Source: an uncultured Draconibacterium sp.
GTDB lineage: Bacteria; Bacteroidota; Bacteroidia; Bacteroidales; Prolixibacteraceae
DNA length: 64,000 nucleotides
NCBI RefSeq assembly: GCF_963676815.1
Contig: NZ_OY781365.1
Span: forward strand, 434,001-498,000
Direction: 5' to 3'
The notes beneath the pieces are model-generated. The model was not told the origin of the DNA, made no database searches, and saw only the letters and a list, made by a program, of their open reading frames with translations. A program made the position numbers and the translations under genes. Positions within the stretch are counted from its first letter, which is position 1. Every line of letters begins with the position of its first letter. Of the stretch, positions 42,689-51,500 are shown piece by piece.

Positions 42689-43468
42689 TTAAATTATTCC
42701 TAGTCGTTTGGCATAAAGCAAAGCCTGTGTTGTGTTTTCGGCTCTTGTTTTCCGAAGAATATTCTGGCGGTGATTATTTACCGTATTAACACTGATAAAT
42801 AACTTCTCCGAAATACTCTTGCTGTCGTAGCCCAAAGCGATCAGTTCGAGCACTTCGCGCTCGCGTTTGGTGAGTAAATATGCAGTTTCCGATTTCTCTT
42901 CAGCAGATAAATAATGCAGTTTACCGGTTTTCATATTAATCATTCGGCGCTGGCATTTTGTTTGCGCCGCTTGTTCGGGTAACAAATCAGAGATAACCAG
43001 CGAGAGCCAAGAACGCCCGTTTTTATCTTGCTCCAAAATAATTACCTGGTGCATATAGCGCAGGTAGTTTCCTTCGGTATTTTTTATCCTAAAATCGTAA
43101 ACCAGTTTATATTCTTTTTTCTCGTCAGCCGGCAGCGCATCAAAAAACCGATAGGTCAGGTTGTCGATTTCCAGCACAAATGGAAGGTCATCGGGGTGAA
43201 TGTTTCGGTAAACCATATCGGCATCAAATCGATTATTCCCATCCGTCAATAATTTTCCAAACAACTTCTGCTGCTCCGTACTTTTTAGCAGGTAATTACC
43301 TTTGTGCATATCAAAAACGGCATACATCGCCCGCTCTGTCTCCGCAAGGCGTTGCAGTAGTTCAATTTTTGGCTGAATACGTTTGTAGTCTGTTTCATCA
43401 ACAGCACAGTTGTGAGCCGCTAAATTCTGTAAACGCTTTTTATTTAACTGATCGGTACGGTAAGCCAT
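42689..43468 (-). CDS. LuxR-type regulator with PAS-like sensory domain
   Basis: A 259-residue protein from the start at 43468 (MAYRTDQLNKKR). Residues about 60-185 resemble a PAS/PAC domain (FDMHKGNYLLKSTEQQKLFG...MVYRNIHPDDLPFVLEIDNL...VIILEQDKNGRSWLSLVISDLL). The C-terminal 65 residues are a LuxR HTH (LTKREREVLELIALGYDSKSISEKLFISVNTVNNHRQNILRKTRAENTTQAL). It is divergent from the nitrilase/Lnt-like gene, with a shared promoter region of 116 bases, so it could control that gene. Confidence 0.88.
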   Translation of the reverse strand: MAYRTDQLNKKRLQNLAAHNCAVDETDYKRIQPKIELLQRLAETERAMYAVFDMHKGNYLLKSTEQQKLFGKLLTDGNNRFDADMVYRNIHPDDLPFVLEIDNLTYRFFDALPADEKKEYKLVYDFRIKNTEGNYLRYMHQVIILEQDKNGRSWLSLVISDLLPEQAAQTKCQRRMINMKTGKLHYLSAEEKSETAYLLTKREREVLELIALGYDSKSISEKLFISVNTVNNHRQNILRKTRAENTTQALLYAKRLGII

Positions 43469-43584
43469 AAAATGATGAATAATCACTATTTCAATTCGTA
43501 ATGAGCCTGATAATTTTGTACTCAAAAATAACGAATAATTCGAGCCAAAAGAAACAGCGCCCGGAATGTAGAACCAAAGCGATT

Positions 43585-45123
43585 ATGAAACACAAAAGCA
43601 TGAAAACAAAACAACGGATAATTAAAAGCATGGCCCTGCTTGTTGGTGCTGCTGCGCTAACACTGGCAGGTATTAACTGGTCGGTGGCATGGGCAGCATG
43701 GATTGCCCCGGTATTTCTCTTGTATTATTTCCGCCGGGCCGGGAAATTCGAATTTCTGTATTTCTTTTTGCTTTTGTTTGTTTCAGGAATGTTATCGCAA
43801 ACCGGCAACAACCTTTTTCATCTTCCTGCCGTCGATCTGTTTAACGGTTTAAGTTTTTGCATGCTGTACAGTATTGCTTACCTGGCCGATCGTTTTTTAT
43901 ACCGCAAAGACAAGCCCTGGTACTATACGTTTATTTTTCCGTCGGTGGCCATATTAGTGGAGTATGCTGCCAGTTTTGCCATCGGAACCTGGGGATCGGT
44001 GGCCCATACGCAGTTTGCGGTAAAACCATTGCTGCAGTTTAGTTCAGTTGGAGGAATATTTGGAGTTTCTTTTTTGGTACTTTGGTTTGCCCCGGTCGTT
44101 AACCGCATTATTGAAAAAGACGAAAATAACAGGCAATGGCTAAAAGGAACATTACTTTATGCTGTGGTACTTTGTGTTGTAATGGTATATGGAACGGTGC
44201 GCATGTTTGCCGCAAAACAGGAACCCGAAACCGTAAAAGTAGCAGCCATTTTAAGCAATACCGATATTCATGCGGTGGTAAGTAGCCATCAGGAGGCATT
44301 AACGGAACTGGCAAAGGATGCCGGAAATGAATTCCCTGACGGACTGTTTTCGGATTCAGTGGCAATTAATCGTATGATTACCCGAACGCACGAGGCCGCG
44401 AGTCAGGGGGCAAAAATAATGGTGTGGAATGAGGCAGCTTTAATTCTCGATCAGAATGAAAAGGAACAAGTGCTGCAGGAGATGTCTCAGCTTTGTTCGA
44501 ATGAGCATGTGTATGTTTTGCTTGCCTTTCTTGAAAAGAGTATTCAAAAGGGCGACAAGCCGTTCAATAATGTAAGTATCCTGGTAGCTTCGGATGGCAA
44601 AAAAGTTTGGGAATACAAAAAATCGTTTTTACATCCTTATGCCGAGGCGCCGATTGTTAACAGCGGCGATGCAAAACTGCCCTATACAAACACCGAATAC
44701 GGACGATTGGCGACGGTTATCTGTTCCGATCTGGATATGCCCCATTACCTGAAACAGGCCGGTAATGCCGGTATCGACATTCTTTTGGTGCCGGCTTTCG
44801 ACTGGGAAGGAATTACTCCTTTTCACGCCGAGATGGCCACCTTGCCCGGTATTCAGCACGGATTTTCAGTGATAAGAGCAAACGGCAAAGGCCTTACAAC
44901 TGTTACCGATTATCGAGGCAACTCTCTGGCAGCTTCCAATAGTTTTCATAACGATGCCAAAATTGTTTATGCACAGGTACCCATTCATTCACCCAACACA
45001 GTTTATTCCCGAATAGGCAACGTGGTTATTTACCTGGCTCTGCTTTACCTGCTATTTATTTTCGTAGGAAAAGCATTCCGGCCAAAACAAAAATCCGATA
45101 CTGTGCACGGAACAGTGGATTAG
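43585..45123 (+). CDS. Apolipoprotein N-acyltransferase-like membrane nitrilase
   Basis: A 512-residue protein from 43585 (MKHKSMKTKQR). The first half has six to seven hydrophobic segments; the second half is a carbon-nitrogen hydrolase domain with the putative catalytic triad Glu (MVWNEAALIL), Lys (EYKKSFLHPYAEA) and Cys (ATVICSDLDMPHY), and ends in a membrane segment (VVIYLALLYLLFIF). This layout is that of Lnt, which N-acylates lipoproteins, but sequence conservation is low. In Bacteroidota several Lnt-like proteins exist, and this one may act on other acyl or amide substrates. It is divergent from a LuxR-type regulator. No obvious operon partner. Confidence 0.75.
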   Translation: MKHKSMKTKQRIIKSMALLVGAAALTLAGINWSVAWAAWIAPVFLLYYFRRAGKFEFLYFFLLLFVSGMLSQTGNNLFHLPAVDLFNGLSFCMLYSIAYLADRFLYRKDKPWYYTFIFPSVAILVEYAASFAIGTWGSVAHTQFAVKPLLQFSSVGGIFGVSFLVLWFAPVVNRIIEKDENNRQWLKGTLLYAVVLCVVMVYGTVRMFAAKQEPETVKVAAILSNTDIHAVVSSHQEALTELAKDAGNEFPDGLFSDSVAINRMITRTHEAASQGAKIMVWNEAALILDQNEKEQVLQEMSQLCSNEHVYVLLAFLEKSIQKGDKPFNNVSILVASDGKKVWEYKKSFLHPYAEAPIVNSGDAKLPYTNTEYGRLATVICSDLDMPHYLKQAGNAGIDILLVPAFDWEGITPFHAEMATLPGIQHGFSVIRANGKGLTTVTDYRGNSLAASNSFHNDAKIVYAQVPIHSPNTVYSRIGNVVIYLALLYLLFIFVGKAFRPKQKSDTVHGTVD

Positions 45124-45201
45124 ATTACTTCACTCGCTCGCAGTGATAAGATACGTTTTAGAATCAGGTGAGCGGTGTTTTTGTGGCTTTGTGCTGACAG
45201 C

Positions 45202-46359
45202 TTAAGCTTTTTCGACAGCAATTGTATTTTGCCTTAAAGGCAGTTCAATGGTAAAGATACTCCCCTTGTTGGGTTCACTTTCGGCCTTAATGGTGCCATT
45301 ATGTTTCTGAACAAACTCATTACATAAAACCAACCCCAGGCCCGAACCTTTTTCTCCCCTTGTTCCTTTTTCAGAAACAATTTTATCCAATTTTAAAAGG
45401 TTATCAAGCCTGTCTTTACTCATTCCTGTTCCACTATCCTGAATGGAAATTTCGAGAGTATGAGATGATACTTTTGTTGAGACACTTATCTTGCCATAAT
45501 CAGCAGTAAATTTAACCGCATTTGATAACAAGTTACGAAGTACCGTTTTTATCATGTTCTTATCGACAAACACCTCGATATTTTTATCGATGTCAAATTC
45601 AAGCTGAATATTTTTTTGCAATACAGCTGCATTCAATAATCCCATTACCTCGTTAATAATGCTGTTAATCGAATAATAGTCAGGATTAAAATCGTTTATA
45701 CCTTTCTGCGACCTTCCCCAGGCCAGTAAATTATCGAAAAAATGAAATGTTAGTTCAGAGGTATTTTTAATGATCGCCGAATAATCAAGAAGATCGGTGT
45801 AATCCTGTTTGACTAGTTTTTCATGAAGTAATTCAGAGAATGCCATCAGTGACCCCAATGGTGTTCGTATATCGTGTGAAAGAATGGATAAGAATTTATC
45901 CTTCGTCACTAATTCTTGTTTTAGCTCATTCTCCAAATTTTTCTTTTCGGTAATGTCTAAACAATAGCCACTAAATAAATAGGTATTTCCATACAATAGC
46001 TTCGAGGGATTTGACGAAGCCTGCAACCATTTTGTCTTTCCTGATTTTGTAATGTAACGAAATTCAAATTTGAAAATCGAATTTTCACGGGTTGTTCTTT
46101 CATCTTCCGCCCGTAACATTTCAATATCGTCCTGATGAACCCTGCTCCAAAAGACCATCGAGTCATTGAGCATTTCTTCTTCTGTTAATTCCAGAATCTC
46201 CTCGCAACTCGAACTCACATATTGAAATTGATTAGAACCATCAGGATGTAAGATGTAGTCATACAGCACAATAGGAACATGATCGCTTATTCGGTAAAAC
46301 TGTTCTGCACTTTTTTTTAGTTTAGGAATTTCGTTTTCACCTATGCGAGCTTTAGTCAT
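45202..46359 (-). CDS. PAS-domain sensor histidine kinase
   Basis: A 385-residue soluble kinase: one PAS/PAC domain (about 20-140; QFYRISDHVPIVLYDYIL, FRYITKSGKTKWLQASS, SGYCLDITEKKNLENEL) and a HisKA/HATPase core (FLSILSHDIRTPLGSLMAFSELL; NLLSNAVKFTADYG; DSGTGMS; KGSGLGLVLCNEF). It has the same two-part layout as the larger kinase at 32550. No regulator is adjacent. Confidence 0.92.
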   Translation of the reverse strand: MTKARIGENEIPKLKKSAEQFYRISDHVPIVLYDYILHPDGSNQFQYVSSSCEEILELTEEEMLNDSMVFWSRVHQDDIEMLRAEDERTTRENSIFKFEFRYITKSGKTKWLQASSNPSKLLYGNTYLFSGYCLDITEKKNLENELKQELVTKDKFLSILSHDIRTPLGSLMAFSELLHEKLVKQDYTDLLDYSAIIKNTSELTFHFFDNLLAWGRSQKGINDFNPDYYSINSIINEVMGLLNAAVLQKNIQLEFDIDKNIEVFVDKNMIKTVLRNLLSNAVKFTADYGKISVSTKVSSHTLEISIQDSGTGMSKDRLDNLLKLDKIVSEKGTRGEKGSGLGLVLCNEFVQKHNGTIKAESEPNKGSIFTIELPLRQNTIAVEKA

Positions 46360-46623
46360 ATCAAAAAATAATTACGACTAAACTTACGAAAAAATACATG
46401 AAATGATTCAGTGCAACCTACTTGTTTGCTCCAATCTTTAGGTCCTTGATTTAGGAGAAAATACTGAGAAGAGGCTTTAGTCATCACTAATTTCATTAAC
46501 GACTAAAGCCTCGGTGCAAAAGAAATGATATTGCAATCCGCTTTAAATATCAAAATGTTGGTAATCGCCGAAATAGCAACAGCAACCTTACTATCCAGCA
46601 ATTTTTTCAGTCGCTTAATCTTT
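46360..46623. other. Intergenic stretch, no gene recognised
   Basis: AT-rich sequence upstream of the kinase gene, carrying a GAGGCTTTAGTC / GACTAAAGCCTC inverted repeat (46473-46513), which is hairpin-forming. No coding frame of note. Confidence 0.5.
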
Positions 46624-46901
46624 TTCAATCTTCATCAATCTTAAAATCAATCTGCTTAATAATGCGAGTTACAATACGCAAGTACCAGGTTGCAAGTAAT
46701 TGGCAGTTGGCAAAATTACAATTGGCAATCTTCAATTCAACAATTTTTTAATTTATCAATCCTTCAATCTTCATCAATCTTAAAATCAATCTGCTGAAAA
46801 ATGCCAGTTACAATATGCACGCATCAGGTTGCAAGTAATTGGCAGTTGGCAAAATTACAATTGGCAATCTTCAATTCAACAATTTTTCAATTTATCAGTC
46901 C
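46624..46901. repeat. Tandem direct repeat, two copies of 139 bp
   Basis: Copy 1 (46624-46762) and copy 2 (46763-46901) align with no net length difference and share TTGCAAGTAATTGGCAGTTG, CAAAATTACAATTGGCAAT and TTCAATTCAACAATTTTT. They are diverged mainly in the middle (for example TAATAATGCGAG against GAAAAATGCCAG). Non-coding. Confidence 0.9.
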
Positions 46902-47039
46902 TTCAATCCTTCAGTAAAAAACAATAACCACAATCTTGAACAAAGAAGGCTCGAAGTTTCGTAAAGCTACTGCAGATTGAAGCATTGCAGCATTAAAGCA
47001 TTCCCAAATTCAATCCCTCAGTCCTTCATCCTTCAACAT
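46902..47039. other. Downstream flank of the 139-bp tandem repeat
   Basis: AT-rich sequence ending at the stop codon of the permease gene (minus strand). No terminator hairpin of quality was seen and no gene recognised. Confidence 0.5.
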
Positions 47040-49463
47040 CTACTCATACCTCAAGGTATGCGCCGGATTAATCCGCAGTGTTTGCAGCGTTTTATAACTA
47101 ATGGTAGCCAGTGCTATTGAAATGGCCGCAATAAAACCAATAACAAACTCGAGCACACCGAGGTGGATGCGGTAGTAATAATTGTGCAGCCAGTTGGTGG
47201 CTACCCAGTAAATTAGCGGACTGGCCACCAGCGTTGCCACACAAACCAGGATAACGATCTCTTTCGAAATGAGGTAAAAAATACTGTATCCCGAAGCGCC
47301 CAGTGCTTTGCGCACACCCACTTCTTTAGTGCGCTGCTCAACGGTAAACGAGGTAAGCCCGAACAGTCCGAGTGCGGCAATAAAAATCCCCAGTATGGCA
47401 AACACCACCGATAGTTTGGCATTCTGCCGCTCGGATTTATACATCTGCGAAAAATCTTCATCCATAAAAAAGTAGCGCAGCGGGTTATTCGATGCAAAAC
47501 GTTTCCAGCTGTCTTCAATCTGGCTAATGGCAGCTGCCGGTGCATCGGTATTAAATTTCACCGAAATAAAACCCCAGTTATTGTCGTCTTCCTTAAAGCG
47601 CATCACATAGGGGTTAATGCGGCTGTGCAGCGATTCGAAATGAAAATTGTTACACACCCCGATGATGGGCATAAATTTTTTGTCGCCTTCGTCGTTAAAA
47701 ACCACAACAAAACGTTCCTGTGTATAATCGTTAATTCCAAACTCTTCAATGGTTTTGCGGTTTACCACACACGCCTCACGGTCGGCACCATACTCGCGGT
47801 CGAAAAAGCGGCCGTCGCTGAGCTGGATGTTGTAGGTTGCCAGGTAATCGTAATCCACATAGGCGGTTTGCATCAGGTAGCTCTGTCCGTCGCGGCCTTC
47901 GAGCATATAACCGTTGTTGTTGGTGTTGTGCCCCGGAACAGCGGTTGACGCCGAAACATATTCAACACCGGGTATTTTCAGAATTTCCTGTTTAAAAGCC
48001 TTTACCTGGTCGCCAATAGAACCGGCACTCTGGATCACCATTAAACGCTCTTTGTTGAAACCCACATCTTTGTTTACCATGAAGGTTAGCTGGCGGTACA
48101 TAATAATGGTGCCCACAATAAGAACAATGGAAATAAGAAACTGTACCGACACCAGGATACGGCGTAATTTTCCGTTTTTGGCCCCGTCTCGAAGTTTTCC
48201 GCGCAAGACAGTATTCGGATTAAACGACGAGAGGTAAAAGGCCGGGTAAGCACCCGCAATAAAACCCACAAAAAGGGCAAATACAATAAGCAGCGGGATG
48301 TAATAAAAATGCTCAATGAGATTAAAACTGACCTGTGTATCGAATACATCGTTAAAAAAAGGCAACGATATAAATACGATAACAACGGCCAGCACCAGTG
48401 CAATAAACGATATCAGTATTGAATCGGTAAGGAACTGCAAAATCAGCATTCCTTTTGATGAACCACTTACCTTTTTCACACCAATTTCTTTGGCGCGTTT
48501 AGTGGCCTGCGCGGTCGACAGGTTCATAAAATTTATGGAGGCAATTACAATAATCAGAATAGCCACACTGCTGAATATGACCAGGTATTTGGGGTCGGTG
48601 GCCGGTTTTACTTCGTGCTCGATTTCCGGCATCAGGTGAATTTTTGTTACCGGCTGCAGGCGAAATTCGTAGCGGTTGCCCTGCGTTACAAAATCACTCA
48701 ACGAAACGCCAAACAGCTGTTGCACTCTGGGCCCTACATATTTTTTGATCATGTCGGGGAATTTGGCTTCCACAGTTTCGGGCGAAGTATTGGGTTTTAG
48801 CAACACATAGGTGGAGAAACTATTGTTCAGCCACTCGGGGTCGTTGGCCCTGTTGTTGGTCATAAACGAAGTAAGGATATTGGCATTTAAATGTGTTTCC
48901 TCAGGAATATCGGCCATTACTCCGGTTATGCGGTAAGGCTCCTGCCCGGTGTTTACCCGCAAAAGTTTATTGATGGGATCTTCGTTTCCAAAAATCTTTT
49001 TTGCTGTTGACTCCGATAAAACCATGGTGTTGGGTTCATTCAGCACAGTTTTGCTGCTACCTTTTAGCAACGGAATGGAGAAGATCTGGAAGAAAGTAGA
49101 ATCCACCTCTGCGAAATCCTCGATCACATAAGCTACATCCTCCTTTTTTACAATGGCTTCGCCCCAGGTATTCAGGCGACAAAACTTTTCCACCTCGGGA
49201 AAATCGATGGCCATTGTGGGCCCGATAACTGCTGCTGTGTATGAAGCTTCAACTTCCTGTTCGCCAATTTTACCGTCGAGTATTACACGGTACATCCGGT
49301 CTTTGTTTTCGTTGTACTGGTCGTAACTTAACTCATGGATGATAAACAAGGCGATGATAATACTACAGGCGATTCCAATGGCGAGCCCTAAAATGTTGAT
49401 GGCAACGTATCCTTTCTGCTTCTTCAGTGCCCGCAGGCTGTGTTTCAATAAGTTCTTAATCAT
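47040..49463 (-). CDS. FtsX/MacB-type ABC transporter permease
   Basis: An 807-residue permease with the MacB periplasmic-core plus FtsX layout used in Bacteroidota: N-terminal segment (YVAINILGLAIGIACSIIIALFIIHELSYD), long periplasmic part, FtsX block 1 (LVIFSSVAILIIVIASINFMNLSTAQATKRAKEIGVKKVSGSSKGMLI), a second periplasmic part, and FtsX block 2 (LSVVFAILGIFIAALGLFGLTSFTVEQRTKEVGVRKALGAS), ending INPAHTLRYE. It has no ATPase next to it, which is common for this family when one ATPase serves several permeases. Confidence 0.93.
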   Translation of the reverse strand: MIKNLLKHSLRALKKQKGYVAINILGLAIGIACSIIIALFIIHELSYDQYNENKDRMYRVILDGKIGEQEVEASYTAAVIGPTMAIDFPEVEKFCRLNTWGEAIVKKEDVAYVIEDFAEVDSTFFQIFSIPLLKGSSKTVLNEPNTMVLSESTAKKIFGNEDPINKLLRVNTGQEPYRITGVMADIPEETHLNANILTSFMTNNRANDPEWLNNSFSTYVLLKPNTSPETVEAKFPDMIKKYVGPRVQQLFGVSLSDFVTQGNRYEFRLQPVTKIHLMPEIEHEVKPATDPKYLVIFSSVAILIIVIASINFMNLSTAQATKRAKEIGVKKVSGSSKGMLILQFLTDSILISFIALVLAVVIVFISLPFFNDVFDTQVSFNLIEHFYYIPLLIVFALFVGFIAGAYPAFYLSSFNPNTVLRGKLRDGAKNGKLRRILVSVQFLISIVLIVGTIIMYRQLTFMVNKDVGFNKERLMVIQSAGSIGDQVKAFKQEILKIPGVEYVSASTAVPGHNTNNNGYMLEGRDGQSYLMQTAYVDYDYLATYNIQLSDGRFFDREYGADREACVVNRKTIEEFGINDYTQERFVVVFNDEGDKKFMPIIGVCNNFHFESLHSRINPYVMRFKEDDNNWGFISVKFNTDAPAAAISQIEDSWKRFASNNPLRYFFMDEDFSQMYKSERQNAKLSVVFAILGIFIAALGLFGLTSFTVEQRTKEVGVRKALGASGYSIFYLISKEIVILVCVATLVASPLIYWVATNWLHNYYYRIHLGVLEFVIGFIAAISIALATISYKTLQTLRINPAHTLRYE

Positions 49464-49778
49464 GTTTCAATAGCTTTAGTTTTCTTCGGATTAAATGATC
49501 CGGCTATTGAAAAGACGCACGAAGTTGTTGTGGGTTACATGTTTTTGAGAAAGTTGCAAGTTACAAGCTACAATTTGCAAGTTGCTTTGTGCTTGTACTC
49601 CTTTTTTGAAAAGGAGGTGTTCCGATGCTCTGATCGGGACGAAGGATTGGATTATAAAAAATCTCGAATACAGGCAGGCAAGAATGACGCGTCTGCAATA
49701 ATCGATTGGTGAATTAAATTACTTTTTCACTAAAGGCCTTTTTCTTCGCTAATTTATGGAGTAAACGACCTTGGCAAT
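49464..49778. other. Intergenic stretch with dispersed AAGTTGCAAG-type repeats
   Basis: Contains GTTGCAAGTTACAAGCTAC (from 49552), similar to sequence near 42082 and 46690, and a GATGCTCTGATCGGGAC block at about 49623 related to 42307. No gene was recognised; short open frames lack coding features. Confidence 0.55.
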
Positions 49779-50288
49779 CTAGAGCCCAAAACCAATATGA
49801 ATGCCGGTGCTAAGGTGAACATGCTCAAAATTGTACCCCAGTTCAACCATTGGCCCCATGTGAATATTACCCACCTGAAAATCGTAGGCAGTTTCAAAGT
49901 GAAGGGCAAAATTTTTCTCGCCCCAGTCTTCACCTTCAAAAGCAATTCCTGGTGTTAGCGCAAAATGTAAACGATCAACCGGAGTGTAACTGCCAACAAT
50001 GCCTATTGTGTTGTGCGTGTGCTCATCGAAAATACGTTCGTAAGCCAGCCCTGCACCAAAATTCGAATGACCAATATTTCGAACCACATGAAAATGCAGG
50101 CCGTAACTCAGTTCCTCTTCACCAAAAAAATAAACAAGCGAATTCCCAACCCCTATTTCGGTTTTGTGGCCGTGGGTATGGTCGTGGTGCTCATTATCAT
50201 CGTGATCGTGGTGCTCCTGGGCATTTACATTTAAAACATAAAACAGGGCAAAAATGCCGGTTAACAAACTGATTCTTATCTTTTTCAT
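49779..50288 (-). CDS. Hypothetical secreted protein with His-rich N-terminus and outer-membrane-like beta strands
   Basis: A 169-residue protein from 50288 (MKKIRISLLTGIFALFYVLNVNAQ). A signal peptide ends at AQ; the mature N-terminus is His/Asp/Glu-rich (EHHDHDDNEHHDHTHGHK, eight histidines in eighteen residues), then short alternating strands (GNSLVYFFGEEELSYGLHFHVVRN; FALHFETAYDFQVG; MGPMVELGYNF; STGIHIGFGL) with a terminal aromatic, which suggests a small barrel or outer-membrane-associated protein. The His run points to transition-metal binding. I do not recognise the family. Confidence 0.65.
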   Translation of the reverse strand: MKKIRISLLTGIFALFYVLNVNAQEHHDHDDNEHHDHTHGHKTEIGVGNSLVYFFGEEELSYGLHFHVVRNIGHSNFGAGLAYERIFDEHTHNTIGIVGSYTPVDRLHFALTPGIAFEGEDWGEKNFALHFETAYDFQVGNIHMGPMVELGYNFEHVHLSTGIHIGFGL

Positions 50289-50586
50289 TCTATCAATATT
50301 CTTCCTCTTCAAACAGTCTCATTCCAACACTTAAAACAAAGAAAGGTTGAATCAAGCTGTCACTTTTCTGGGAAAAACAGCTATCTTTGCCGCGGTAAAA
50401 TTTTTGCATGTTATATACAAATTTGGATTCCGTGAAGTAAATAACCTTTGGCATCAGGCCTTTGGTTATCCATTCGTTTAACTCTGACAGATTCCTGTCG
50501 GGGCTATTTTTATATCCTATTTTACAAACCGCCTGAAACTTTAAAACCATTATAACGAAAGCGTTTCGGGCATAATTTACTATAAA

Positions 50587-51357
50587 ATGAGTAACGAAAA
50601 TAAATCAATACACGAATTCGAAGTAAGTTTAATTTGCGAATTTTTCGCACACCTTGAACGCCAGGGACCGGGCAGTGCTGAAATTACAACTAAAGCCCTG
50701 AGTTTTATTGAGGGGCTTGGGAAAGAAGCAAAGATTGCTGACCTGGGGTGTGGAACAGGTGGCCAAACAATGGTTTTGGCACAACATACGCCAGGTCAGA
50801 TAACAGGAATCGACCTCTTCCCCACTTTCATCGATCTGTTTAATAAAAATGCGCATCAATTAAAACTGGAAAAACGTGTAAAAGGAATTGTTGGTTCGAT
50901 GGATCAACTGCCTTTTCAGCATGAGGAGCTGGATTTAATCTGGTCGGAAGGCGCTATTTACAACATCGGTTTTGAACGCGGGTTGCGGGAATGGAAAGAA
51001 TTTTTGAAACCGGGAGGACATGTTGCAGTAAGCGAGGCATCGTGGTTTACGGATGAACGTCCGCAGGAGATTCACGATTTCTGGATGGACGCCTATCCCG
51101 GAATTGACACGATTCCGAATAAAATGGTTCAAATGCAACAAGCCGGTTATGTACCGGTGGCATCGTTTATTTTGCCGGTATATTGCTGGACCGATTTTTA
51201 TTCGATGCATTGCAAGGCGCAAAAAGTCTTTCTTAAAAACCACGCAGGCGATAAAGCTGCTGAAGATTTTATTGCCAACCAACGACATGAAGAGAAATTG
51301 TATAACAAATACAAGGATTTTTATGGCTATGCGTTTTACATCGGGAAGAAGATTTAG
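50587..51357 (+). CDS. SAM-dependent class I methyltransferase
   Basis: A 256-residue protein with the class I motif I (IADLGCGTGGQTMVLAQH, residues about 54-71), motif II-like ITGIDLFPTFIDLFNKNA, post-motif LDLIWSEGAIYNIGF and SWFTDERP. The substrate cannot be deduced; this type includes ubiquinone/biotin-like and small-molecule methylases. It is followed by a strong terminator. Confidence 0.88.
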   Translation: MSNENKSIHEFEVSLICEFFAHLERQGPGSAEITTKALSFIEGLGKEAKIADLGCGTGGQTMVLAQHTPGQITGIDLFPTFIDLFNKNAHQLKLEKRVKGIVGSMDQLPFQHEELDLIWSEGAIYNIGFERGLREWKEFLKPGGHVAVSEASWFTDERPQEIHDFWMDAYPGIDTIPNKMVQMQQAGYVPVASFILPVYCWTDFYSMHCKAQKVFLKNHAGDKAAEDFIANQRHEEKLYNKYKDFYGYAFYIGKKI

Positions 51358-51370
51358 CAAATAACAACTT

Positions 51371-51408
51371 GGGGTTGCCGACAATATACCGGCAACCCTT
51401 TGTTCTTT
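51371..51408 (+). terminator. Rho-independent terminator after the methyltransferase
   Basis: Stem GGGTTGCCG (51372-51380) / CGGCAACCC (51390-51398) with a 9-base loop, followed by TTTGTTCTTTT. It lies 14 bases after the methyltransferase stop codon. Confidence 0.9.
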
Positions 51409-51500
51409 TAAAACACACTTCTACCAACATCTACAGGTGGCGAGCAAACTCCGGATCCTGTTCTTTCAGATTTTATTACCTTGGCAAAAAATCTGTTTGT

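Noticed and set aside
46624..46901. CRISPR or attachment-site duplication
   Set aside because: Two 139-bp units directly abutting, no integrase gene, and no spacer pattern.
50293..50550. 85-residue minus-strand frame
   Set aside because: Unsupported by motif, signal or neighbour; it lies in a probable promoter region shared by the His-rich and methyltransferase genes.
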